From NCBI GenBank assembly GCA_900545405.1, contig UQYT01000051.1:1-11638 (forward strand): a stretch of 11,638 bases of DNA, in the 5' to 3' direction. The notes under the pieces are model-generated. The model ran no database searches. It worked only from the letters and a program-made list of their open reading frames with translations, and was not told where the DNA came from. Positions within the stretch are counted from its first letter, which is position 1, and each line of letters starts with the position of its first letter. Made by a program: the position numbers and the translations under genes. Source of the stretch: an uncultured Eubacteriales bacterium (GTDB lineage Bacteria > Bacillota > Clostridia > Oscillospirales > Oscillospiraceae). Below, one piece after another: positions 6,302 to 11,638 of the stretch.

Positions 6302-7147
6302 ATGGAAAACGCGCTTGAGGTCAGGGGCCTCACAAAGCATTACAGGGGCTTCACGCTCGACGGCGTGAGCTTCAGCCTGCCCACGGGCTGCATCATGGGC
6401 TTCATAGGCGAAAACGGCGCGGGCAAGAGCACGACGATACGTCTGATGCTGGGCCTGGCGCGCGCGGAGGCGGGCAGCGTGCGGCTGCTGGGGGAGGACC
6501 CGGCGGCGGGCGGCGCGGCGCTGAGGGAAAAGCTCGGCGTGGTGATGGACGACTGCGGCATACCGGAGACGCTCTCGCTGCGGGACATGCGGCGCATACT
6601 CTCGGCGGGCTACCGGACCTTCGACGCGGGGCGGTTCGACGCGCTGGCGGCGCGGTTTGAGCTGCCGGAGCGCAAGCTGGTGAAGGACTATTCGCGCGGG
6701 ATGCGGATGAAGCTCTCGCTGGCCTCGGCGCTGAGCCACGACTGCCGGCTGCTGATCCTCGACGAGGCGACGAGCGGGCTGGACCCCGTGGTGAGGGACG
6801 AGATGCTCGACCTCTTTCTGGAGTTCATACAGGACGAGGGGCACAGCATCTTCGTGTCCTCGCACATATTGAGCGACCTGGAGAAGGTCTGCGACTATAT
6901 AACGCTGATCCACGGCGGGCGCATAGTGTTCTCGGAGGAGAAGGACGCGCTGCTGGAGAAGTACGTCGTGGCGAAGGTGAGCGAGGCGGAGCTGCGCTCT
7001 CTGGACCCGGCGAAGGTGGCGGGCGTGCGGCGCTCGGCCTTCGGGGCGGAGGCGCTGGTGGAGCGCGGCGCGGCGCGCGGGCTGGTGTGCGACCCGGCGG
7101 GGATAGAGGACATCATGCTGTATTATCTGAGGGGGGAGCGGAAATGA
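6302..7147 (+). CDS. ABC transporter ATP-binding protein
   Basis: This is a 281-residue ATPase of the drug/antimicrobial-peptide exporter type, energising the permease encoded next. It has Walker A GENGAGKST (36-44), the signature YSRGMRMKLSLA (130-141; YSRGM in place of LSGGQ, common in YtrB/BcrA-like ATPases), Walker B LLILDE (150-155), a D-loop GLD (159-161), and switch H188 in SSHI. The expected Q-loop position reads VVMDDCG, without an obvious glutamine. After about residue 215 there is a variable C-terminal extension. AAGGAG lies 7 nt before the ATG. The stop overlaps the permease start (ATGA). The transported compound is unknown; YtrA-controlled systems usually answer envelope stress or peptide antibiotics. 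Confidence 0.95.
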   Translation: MENALEVRGLTKHYRGFTLDGVSFSLPTGCIMGFIGENGAGKSTTIRLMLGLARAEAGSVRLLGEDPAAGGAALREKLGVVMDDCGIPETLSLRDMRRILSAGYRTFDAGRFDALAARFELPERKLVKDYSRGMRMKLSLASALSHDCRLLILDEATSGLDPVVRDEMLDLFLEFIQDEGHSIFVSSHILSDLEKVCDYITLIHGGRIVFSEEKDALLEKYVVAKVSEAELRSLDPAKVAGVRRSAFGAEALVERGAARGLVCDPAGIEDIMLYYLRGERK

Positions 7148-7755
7148 AGGCGCTTATCCTGAAGGACCTGCTGTGCCTGAGGCAGCAGGCGAAGTCGGTG
7201 GGACTGGTGCTGCTGGTGTGGCTGGTGCTGAGCGTGGCGATGGGAAACGGGATGTTTTTCTGCGCGCTGGGCGTGATATACGTCATCATGCTGCCGATGA
7301 TGACGCTGAGCTATGACGAGCGGTCGAAGTGGGACAGCCGGGCGTTGACGATGCCGGTGACGCGCGCGCAGCTGGTGCTGAGCCGGTACGCGACGGCGCT
7401 GCTGGCGGGGCTGGCGCTGTGCGCGCTGGGCGCCGTGGTGATCGCGGTGGTGGACGGCCCGGAGCAGGCGGCGAACAGCCTGGGCTTCTATCTGGCCGGG
7501 GCGCTGATGCTGGCGGTGGCGATGCCGCTGATGCTGAAGCTGGGCGTGGAGAAGGCGCGGATATTGGTGGCGCTGTGCTATCTGGTGCCCTTCCTGGGGC
7601 TGCTGCTGGCGGAAAAGCTGGGCGTGGACGTGGAGGAAGCCCTCGCGTCGCTCTCCGGCCCCCGCCCGGCCCTCATCACCGCCGTGATAGTGCTCGCCGC
7701 CCTCGCACTCTCCGTGCTCATATCCCTCGGCATCTATCGCCGTAAAGAGTTCTGA
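7144..7755 (+). CDS. ABC-2 type transporter permease (ABC2_membrane_5 type)
   Basis: This is a 203-residue integral membrane protein with about six hydrophobic segments (roughly 18-35, 36-55, 82-103, 113-132, 138-156, 176-197). The start MKALILKDLL and the cytoplasmic loop SYDERSKWDSRALTMPVTRA (56-75) match the hallmark of this small ABC-2 permease family, a D-E-x-x-KW-x-x-x-x-L-x-P-x-x-R pattern after TM2. It should dimerise in the cytoplasmic membrane with the ATPase whose gene it overlaps by 4 bp. The ATG at 7144 has an upstream GGGGGGAG. Codon choice is odd. Leucine is almost entirely CTG until 7641, then the last eight leucine codons (7642 on) are all CTC with no CTG, although the protein stays a normal hydrophobic helix. 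Confidence 0.9.
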   Translation: MKALILKDLLCLRQQAKSVGLVLLVWLVLSVAMGNGMFFCALGVIYVIMLPMMTLSYDERSKWDSRALTMPVTRAQLVLSRYATALLAGLALCALGAVVIAVVDGPEQAANSLGFYLAGALMLAVAMPLMLKLGVEKARILVALCYLVPFLGLLLAEKLGVDVEEALASLSGPRPALITAVIVLAALALSVLISLGIYRRKEF

Positions 7756-7792
7756 CACCCTTCCCTGCGCGAAGCGCGAATGAAAGTTTCGC

Positions 7793-7810
7793 CCGCCTTT
7801 TCAAAGGCGG
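7793..7810. repeat. Perfect 8-bp inverted repeat (hairpin)
   Basis: CCGCCTTT (7793-7800), TC, AAAGGCGG (7803-7810) lies 38 nt past the permease stop and just before the main terminator. It may be part of a composite transcription end or protect the 3' end of the transcript. Confidence 0.6.
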
Positions 7811-7820
7811 TGGAGTCCAA

Positions 7821-7857
7821 GGGGGAACCCTCGCCGGGGGTTCCCCCTTCTTTCTTT
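7821..7857 (+). terminator. Rho-independent terminator of the GntR/ABC operon
   Basis: GGGGGAACCC (7821-7830) pairs perfectly with GGGTTCCCCC (7838-7847) across a 7-nt loop, followed by TTCTTTCTTT. It is a strong 10-bp stem with a U-rich tail, 66 bp after the permease stop. Confidence 0.8.
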
Positions 7858-7861
7858 ACGC

Positions 7862-7974
7862 TTGTACGTGTGCGCCGATACGTTGGGAGGTTTTCGTTAG
7901 CTTGTCCTGCGATTCGACCCCATTTCTTTGGTGCTTGCCCAAAGAAACGGTGTCGAGCCGCCAAAGAAAAGCGC
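7862..7974 (-). repeat. Hairpin repeat copy 1 (minus orientation)
   Basis: This copy reads in the opposite orientation to copies 2 and 3. The 62 bases at 7913-7974 are identical to the reverse complement of copy 3 (8399-8460), and the flank 7862-7912 continues the match at roughly 80 percent. Its centre is a TTTCTTTGG / CCAAAGAAA stem around a TGCTTG-containing loop. Confidence 0.88.
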
Positions 7975-8184
7975 TTTGAAGCCTCCACATCACCTTGGTG
8001 GGCCCGCCCGCCTCTCCCATTCGGGCGTAAGCCCCAACGGGACGAATTGGTGCGTCAAGTTGATTTGAGGCTGGTTGGTTAATCGGCCAGGCAAAGTCAG
8101 CTTGACGCAGTCGGCTGTGATGTTGGGGCTTCGAGTCCGTGGGAGAGGCGGGCGGGACCGAACGGCTGCCGTGGCGGCACCCAA

Positions 8185-8297
8185 AAGCGCGTTTCTTTGG
8201 GGCTCCACCCCATTTCTTTGCGCAAGAGCAAAGAAATGGGGTGGAACGGGCAGTAGGGGCTAAAATCCACCTCCCAAGAAAACGGCGCACCCGTACA
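8185..8297 (+). repeat. Hairpin repeat copy 2
   Basis: This diverged member, about 75 percent similar to copy 3, contains a perfect 18-bp stem (8204-8221 with 8228-8245) closed by a GCAAGA loop. The downstream flank (ACCTCCCA...ACGGCGC) is also conserved with copy 3, so the repeat unit extends beyond the hairpin. Confidence 0.85.
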
Positions 8298-8395
8298 ATC
8301 CCCCGACAACCACCAGCCCCTCCCCAAGTCGGGCGAGGAACGTATAGTCCACCGACTGGTAGCGCTCACGCGAATGGTGGAGATACCGGGGTAAA

Positions 8396-8513
8396 AAGGC
8401 GCTTTTCTTTGGCGGCTCGACACCGTTTCTTTGGGCAAGCACCAAAGAAATGGGGTCGAAAGGCAGTACAAGCTAACGACAACCTCCCAGCGTAACGGCG
8501 CCCCCGCACCAAG
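8396..8513 (+). repeat. Hairpin repeat copy 3
   Basis: This copy has the same orientation as copy 2, and its 62-base core (8399-8460) is the exact inverse of copy 1. The stem 8417-8434 with 8442-8459 has one A-G mismatch and one G-T pair and a GCAAG-containing loop. It ends just before the tRNA-Trp terminator. The 97 bases between copies 2 and 3 (8298-8395) show no gene and no clear further copy. Confidence 0.88.
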
Positions 8514-8517
8514 GCGC

Positions 8518-8544
8518 AAAAAAAGGACCCCCCGGCGGAGGTCC
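8518..8544 (-). terminator. Rho-independent terminator downstream of tRNA-Trp
   Basis: On the minus strand, GGACCTCC (8544-8537), loop GCCG, GGGGGTCC (8532-8525) is followed by seven T (8524-8518). It is an 8-bp stem with one wobble pair and blocks transcription from the tRNA side into the repeat region. Confidence 0.85.
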
Positions 8545-8562
8545 CCTTATAAGCAACGCAAA

Positions 8563-8590
8563 ACCCCGGGATGGATATCCATCCCGGGGT
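8563..8590. repeat. Perfect 28-bp palindrome at the tRNA-Trp 3' end
   Basis: ACCCCGGGATGGAT (8563-8576) is followed with no spacer by its exact reverse complement (8577-8590). On the minus strand it starts at the last base of the tRNA CCA end and runs into TTTT, so it can act as a first terminator. The second terminator at 8518-8544 follows. Confidence 0.85.
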
Positions 8591-8665
8591 GGCAGGGGAA
8601 GAAGGTTTCGAACCCTCGGCCTACGGTTTTGGAGACCGTCGCTCTGCCAGCTGAGCTATTCCCCT
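8590..8665 (-). tRNA. tRNA-Trp (anticodon CCA), CCA end encoded
   Basis: The cloverleaf reads on the minus strand. The acceptor AGGGGAA (8665-8659) pairs with TTCCCCT (8600-8594). The D arm is GCTC-AGCTGGCAGA-GAGC type. The anticodon stem ACGGT / ACCGT closes the loop CTCCAAA with anticodon CCA at 8632-8630, which reads UGG. The T arm is GAGGG-TTCGAAA-CCTTC. Discriminator G is followed by an encoded CCA (8592-8590). No intron or variable-loop oddity is seen. Confidence 0.96.
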
Positions 8666-8681
8666 ATACAAGCGCTTGGCT

Positions 8682-8710
8682 ATTATATGACATATCCCGC
8701 CCCTTGTCAA
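8682..8710 (-). promoter_or_regulatory. Consensus promoter of tRNA-Trp
   Basis: On the minus strand there is TTGACA (8710-8705), a 17-nt spacer and TATAAT (8687-8682), perfect in both boxes and spacing. The predicted start is about 10 nt before the tRNA 5' end, as expected for a strongly expressed stable RNA. Confidence 0.92.
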
Positions 8711-8720
8711 GCCAAATGTT

Positions 8721-8750
8721 AATAAAACGCCCCGGGGTTACCCGGGGCGT
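8721..8750 (-). terminator. Rho-independent terminator of the flavodiiron gene
   Basis: On the minus strand, ACGCCCCGGG (8750-8741), loop TAAC, CCCGGGGCGT (8736-8727) is followed by TTTATT. It starts 22 nt past the stop, and the tRNA-Trp promoter begins 11 nt further on. Confidence 0.92.
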
Positions 8751-8772
8751 CTCGTTATTCACGCTGCTGCGC

Positions 8773-10791
8773 TCACTGCTCGGCGGGCTCGAAGGCGTCC
8801 GCGCCGTGGTGGCAGATGGGGCAGACGAAGTCGGGCGGGAGAGTCTCGCCCTCATAGAAGTAGCCGCAGACGGTGCACAGCCAGCCCTTCTTCTTGTTGA
8901 CGACGGCCGGGACGTAGTGCTCGAAGTCCTCGGGGCCGTGCTTGCACAGCGGGCAGACGAAGTCCGCGGGCAGCTCCGCGCCCTCGTGGAAGTAGCCGCA
9001 GACCTTGCAGATCCAGCCCTCGACGGCCGGAGGCGCGGGGGCCTTCTTGGGCTTGATGTGGGCGTGGTAGTAGCTGTAGGTGCAGCTCGGCTTGTCCGAG
9101 AGCACGTGGGCCTCGACGACCTCGGCGATGTAGAGCATCTGCGTGCCGCAGTCGCGCGAGTCGATGACGCGGGCGGAGAGCACCGCGTTGGTGTGCTGGC
9201 CGATGTAGCGCACGCCGTTCACCGTGCGCAGCTCGTCCGGCCAGTCGGCGAACTTGTCCACGTCGCGGCCCGACTGGAAGCCGAAGTGCTTGAAGATGTC
9301 GTAGGGGGCGTCCTCGGTGAGGATGCTGATGTTGAAGATGCCCGCCTTGGCGACCATGTCGCAGGTGTAGTTGGCCTTGATGCAGCTGATGGTGATCTTC
9401 TTCGGGTCGGAGCTGGTGATCTGGCCGGCGGTGTTGATGACGCAGCCGTAGTCCTTGCCGTCCACGCGGGTGGTGAGGATCTCGCAGCCGTAGCTGAACT
9501 TGTTGAAGGCCGCGTTCTCGACCTCATAGACGCCGTCCATGCCGCTCTCGGCGCTCAGCTGCACCTTGACCTCGACCGGCGCGGGCTTCGGGGGCAGGAC
9601 GTCGGCGGCGATGGCGTCGGCCAGGACGTCGAGCTCGGCGAGCTGGCCCTCGGTGAGGGCGCTCTTGACGGTCAGGGTGTCGCCGATGAACTCGGTGCCC
9701 TTGAGCTGGGAGAGCAGCTCGCGCATGAGCCCGCCGCTGGTGGGGGCCCAGGAGCCGTTCTCGATGACGGCGACCTTGCGGTTTTGCAGGTTGTGGGTCA
9801 CGAGCTCGTGCAGCAGCTGGTCCATGGTGACGAACACGCCGGCGTTATACGTCGTCGCGGCGAGCACGAGGTGGCTGTACTTGAAGGCGTCGGAGAGGAT
9901 GTAGCTCGCGGGGGTGACGGAGGTGTCGTACATCTTGACCTTGACGCCGCGGTCGGAGAGCTTGGCGGCGAGGATGTTCGCGGCGTTCTCGGTGTGGCCG
10001 TAGACGCTGGCGTAGGCGATGAGCACGCCCTTGACCTCGGGGGTGTAGCTGCTCCACTGGTCGTACTTGGCGAGGAAGTCGCCGAAGCCCTGCCTCCAGA
10101 CAAAGCTGTGCAGCGGGCAGACGTACTTGATGTCGAGCCCGGCGGCCTTGCGCAGCGCGGTCTGCACCTGCGGGCCGTACTTGCCGACGATGTTGGTGTA
10201 GTAGCGGCGGGCCTCGTCGAGATACTCGTTCATGAAGTCGCACTCGTCGGCGAAGATGCGGCCGTTGAGCGCGCCGAAGGAGCCGAAGGCGTCCGCGGAG
10301 AAGAGTATCTTGTCGGTCTTGTCGTAGGTCATCATGACCTCGGGCCAGTGGACCATCGGGGCCATGACGAAGGTGAACTCGTGGCGGCCGGTGGAGAGGC
10401 TGTCGCCCTCCTTGACGAGGTGCAGCCGCTCGGAGAGGTCGGTGGGGAAGAAGCGCGCGAGCATGTCGCGGATCTTGGCGTTGCAGACTATCTTCGCCTC
10501 GGGGTAGCGCAGGGCTATGTCCTCGATGGTGGCGGCGTGGTCGGGCTCCATGTGGGAGATGACCAGGTAGTCGAGTTTGCGCCCAGCCAGCTCGTGGGCG
10601 ACGTTGTCGAAGAAGTTGTGGGCCACGGCCTTGTCGACCGTGTCGAAGAGGATGGTCTTCTCGTCCAGGATGAGGTATGAGTTGTAGGACACGCCGTCAG
10701 GCACGCCGTAGACCCCCTCGAAGAGGGCGAGGCGCCTGTCGTCCGCGCCGACCCAGACCATATCGTCTGTTATGCGCTTGGTGCAGTACAT
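8773..10791 (-). CDS. Multidomain flavodiiron protein (FDP core, flavin reductase, two rubredoxin-like domains)
   Basis: This is a 672-residue cytoplasmic O2/NO-reducing flavodiiron protein. The metallo-beta-lactamase-like domain (about 30-250) carries the full di-iron ligand set: H80-x-E82-x-D84 with H85, H148, D167 and H228. The flavodoxin-like FMN domain spans about 254-395 (IAYASVYGHTENAA). A flavin-reductase-like FMN domain spans about 418-580. Two tandem rubredoxin-like modules follow, with C595/C598/C613/C616 and C639/C642/C657/C660. Their short 14-residue gap between cysteine pairs resembles rubrerythrin-type rather than classical rubredoxin. The chain suggests electrons passing from NAD(P)H or a rubredoxin partner to FMN and the di-iron site within one polypeptide. 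GGAGG lies 7 nt before the ATG. The gene has its own promoter and terminator. Confidence 0.95.
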   Translation of the reverse strand: MYCTKRITDDMVWVGADDRRLALFEGVYGVPDGVSYNSYLILDEKTILFDTVDKAVAHNFFDNVAHELAGRKLDYLVISHMEPDHAATIEDIALRYPEAKIVCNAKIRDMLARFFPTDLSERLHLVKEGDSLSTGRHEFTFVMAPMVHWPEVMMTYDKTDKILFSADAFGSFGALNGRIFADECDFMNEYLDEARRYYTNIVGKYGPQVQTALRKAAGLDIKYVCPLHSFVWRQGFGDFLAKYDQWSSYTPEVKGVLIAYASVYGHTENAANILAAKLSDRGVKVKMYDTSVTPASYILSDAFKYSHLVLAATTYNAGVFVTMDQLLHELVTHNLQNRKVAVIENGSWAPTSGGLMRELLSQLKGTEFIGDTLTVKSALTEGQLAELDVLADAIAADVLPPKPAPVEVKVQLSAESGMDGVYEVENAAFNKFSYGCEILTTRVDGKDYGCVINTAGQITSSDPKKITISCIKANYTCDMVAKAGIFNISILTEDAPYDIFKHFGFQSGRDVDKFADWPDELRTVNGVRYIGQHTNAVLSARVIDSRDCGTQMLYIAEVVEAHVLSDKPSCTYSYYHAHIKPKKAPAPPAVEGWICKVCGYFHEGAELPADFVCPLCKHGPEDFEHYVPAVVNKKKGWLCTVCGYFYEGETLPPDFVCPICHHGADAFEPAEQ

Positions 10792-10827
10792 TATAATACC
10801 TCCCGTTGAGTTTTATGGGATGGTTAC

Positions 10828-10856
10828 ACTATATCTCCTCGCGAAATACTTGTCAA
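10828..10856 (-). promoter_or_regulatory. Promoter of the flavodiiron gene
   Basis: On the minus strand there is TTGACA (10856-10851), a 17-nt spacer and TATAGT (10833-10828), about 37 nt upstream of the start. The -35 overlaps the cysS stop codon (10855-10853). No terminator is visible between cysS and this gene, so read-through from cysS is also possible. Confidence 0.82.
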
Positions 10857-11638
10857 TCACGTTTCCACTTGGCGCCCTGGGGGGTGTCGATGATGGTTAT
10901 GCCCTCGGCCTTGAGCTGGTCGCGGATGCGGTCGGCCTCGGCGAAATTCCTGGCCTTTTTGGCGGCGGCGCGCTCGGCGAGCAGGGCCTCGATGCGCGGG
11001 TCGCTCTCCTCGGGCTCGGCCTGCTTGCGGAGCTTGGCGGCGGCGTCGATGAGGCCGAGGCCGAGCACGCGGTCGTAGTCGGCGACGATGGCCAGCTTGG
11101 TCGCGTCGTTCACCGGGGCCTTGAGCGCGTCGTAGAGCGCGGTTATGGCGAGGGAGGTGTTCAGGTCGTTGTCGAGCGCGGCGGTGAAGCCCTCGCGCAA
11201 CTTTTGCATTTCAGCTTCGTCTAAGGCAGCGGGGGCATCCGAGAGGGCCGCGATGCGGTTCACCAGCTTCTGATAGGCGAGCGCGGCGTTGTCGAGGTTC
11301 TCCCAGGTGAACACCAGGCTCTTGCGGTAGTGGCTCTGCAGGCAGAAGAAGCGGTAGGCGAGCGGGTCGTAGCCCTTCTGCTCGAGCAGGGAGACGGTGA
11401 GGAACTCGCCCTTGGACTTGCTCATCTTGCCGCTCGAGGTGTTCAGGTGCAGGACGTGGAACCAGTAGTTGCACCACTTGTGGCCCAGATACGCCTCGGA
11501 CTGGGCGATCTCGTTGGTGTGGTGCGGGAAGGCGTTGTCTATGCCGCCGCAGTGGATGTCCAGGTCCTCGCCCAGGTGCTTCATGCTGATGCCGGAGCAC
11601 TCGATGTGCCAGCCGGGGTAGCCGACGCCCCAGGGGGA
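10853..11638 (-). CDS. cysS: Cysteinyl-tRNA synthetase, C-terminal part (5' end outside window)
   Basis: 261 codons are visible, and the frame stays open to the right edge. A full CysRS is about 465 residues, so roughly 200 N-terminal residues with the HIGH motif are missing. The fragment opens with SPWGVGYPGWHIECS, including a zinc-ligand cysteine. It continues with HCGGIDNAFPHHTNEIAQSE (zinc His/Glu region) and the KMSKS loop at visible residues 71-75 (SGKMSKSKG). It ends with the usual C-terminal DTPQGAKWKRD. The enzyme charges tRNA-Cys with cysteine in the cytoplasm. An internal ATG at 11584 is only a methionine within the conserved ECSGISM stretch, not a start. It lies upstream of the flavodiiron gene with no intervening terminator. 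Confidence 0.96.
   Translation of the reverse strand, partial: SPWGVGYPGWHIECSGISMKHLGEDLDIHCGGIDNAFPHHTNEIAQSEAYLGHKWCNYWFHVLHLNTSSGKMSKSKGEFLTVSLLEQKGYDPLAYRFFCLQSHYRKSLVFTWENLDNAALAYQKLVNRIAALSDAPAALDEAEMQKLREGFTAALDNDLNTSLAITALYDALKAPVNDATKLAIVADYDRVLGLGLIDAAAKLRKQAEPEESDPRIEALLAERAAAKKARNFAEADRIRDQLKAEGITIIDTPQGAKWKRD

Larger units (their letters stand above)
7862..8298. repeat. Large imperfect palindrome centred at 8080
   Basis: Reading outward from 8080, paired blocks recur at matching distances on both sides: TGCGTCAAG (8051-8059) with CTTGACGCA (8101-8109); AAGCCCCAAC (8029-8038) with GTTGGGGCTT (8122-8131); a 17-bp perfect block at 8003-8019 with 8140-8156; hairpin copy 1 (about 7913-7974) with hairpin copy 2 (about 8185-8247); and the outer blocks 7864-7900 with 8260-8296. 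The arms are about 218 nt each with diverged stretches between blocks. No credible protein is encoded. It lies exactly between two converging terminators. It could be a palindromic MITE-like element or could make a long structured RNA; the sequence alone does not decide. Confidence 0.85.

Noticed and set aside
4202..6913. Open frame of about 900 codons on the minus strand across four plus-strand features
   Set aside because: It runs through a terminator, a consensus promoter and four recognisable genes, and has biased composition with no domain. It is an antisense artefact.
7087..7143. Upstream ATG at 7087 as start of the permease
   Set aside because: It lies deep inside the ABC ATPase gene. 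The ATG at 7144 gives the standard MKALILKDL family start and an ATGA overlap.
8046..8109. Promoter-like TTGACG and TTGATT words inside the palindrome
   Set aside because: No acceptable -10 lies 15-19 nt downstream of either, so I do not call a promoter for a repeat-encoded RNA.
7780..8495. Small open frames in the repeat region sharing an FFGQAPKKWG-like peptide
   Set aside because: The same peptide appears on both strands because it translates the inverted hairpin repeat. There is no convincing ribosome binding site or coding signal.
7862..8513. Possible CRISPR array
   Set aside because: There are only three copies, in mixed orientation and with unequal spacing, the units are over 100 bp, and there are no cas genes.
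8431..10680. Open frame of about 749 codons antisense to the flavodiiron gene
   Set aside because: It crosses the tRNA-Trp gene and two terminators, and its translation is repetitive V/D/G/E sequence typical of an antisense GC-rich shadow.

Overview
The window looks like chromosomal DNA from a GC-rich anaerobic member of the Clostridia, most plausibly a gut Oscillospirales-type Firmicute. The reasons are AGGAGG-type ribosome binding sites, consensus TTGACA/TATAAT promoters, a flavodiiron protein for oxygen or NO defence, a YtrA-type GntR regulator with its ABC exporter, and DUF1015 and COG4112 proteins. Taxonomy is inferred from gene content only. Nothing in the window is phage, plasmid or CRISPR.

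Layout. 1-1279 (minus): a PLP aminotransferase followed 24 bp later by the first codons of a glutamate dehydrogenase that runs off the left edge. 1501-2442 (minus): a monoacylglycerol-lipase-like hydrolase with its own terminator. 2524-5806 (plus): a tight operon of glycerol kinase, a Nudix-type predicted phosphoesterase and a DUF1015 protein, joined by ATGA overlaps and closed by a strong terminator. 5866-7857 (plus): a consensus promoter overlapped by a GntR-type operator, then a YtrA-family regulator, an ABC ATPase and an ABC-2 permease, then a terminator. 7858-8517: no credible gene, but a palindromic repeat region. 8518-8710 (minus): tRNA-Trp with its own consensus promoter and two terminator-like hairpins. 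8721-10856 (minus): a multidomain flavodiiron protein. 10853-11638 (minus): the C-terminal 261 codons of cysteinyl-tRNA synthetase.

How the genes fit together. The lipase and glpK are divergent from one 81-bp promoter region. Together they would release glycerol from monoglycerides and phosphorylate it, with two poorly characterised genes co-transcribed behind glpK. The aminotransferase and GDH pair fits amino-group transfer coupled to glutamate. The GntR/ABC operon looks self-regulated.

The least explained part is 7862-8513. It holds three copies of a roughly 115-bp hairpin element. Two of them form the outer arms of a roughly 435-bp imperfect palindrome centred at 8080, and copies 1 and 3 share 62 identical bases in inverted orientation. 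The hairpin stems of copies 2 and 3 differ by two compensatory base-pair changes, which suggests the structure itself is maintained.
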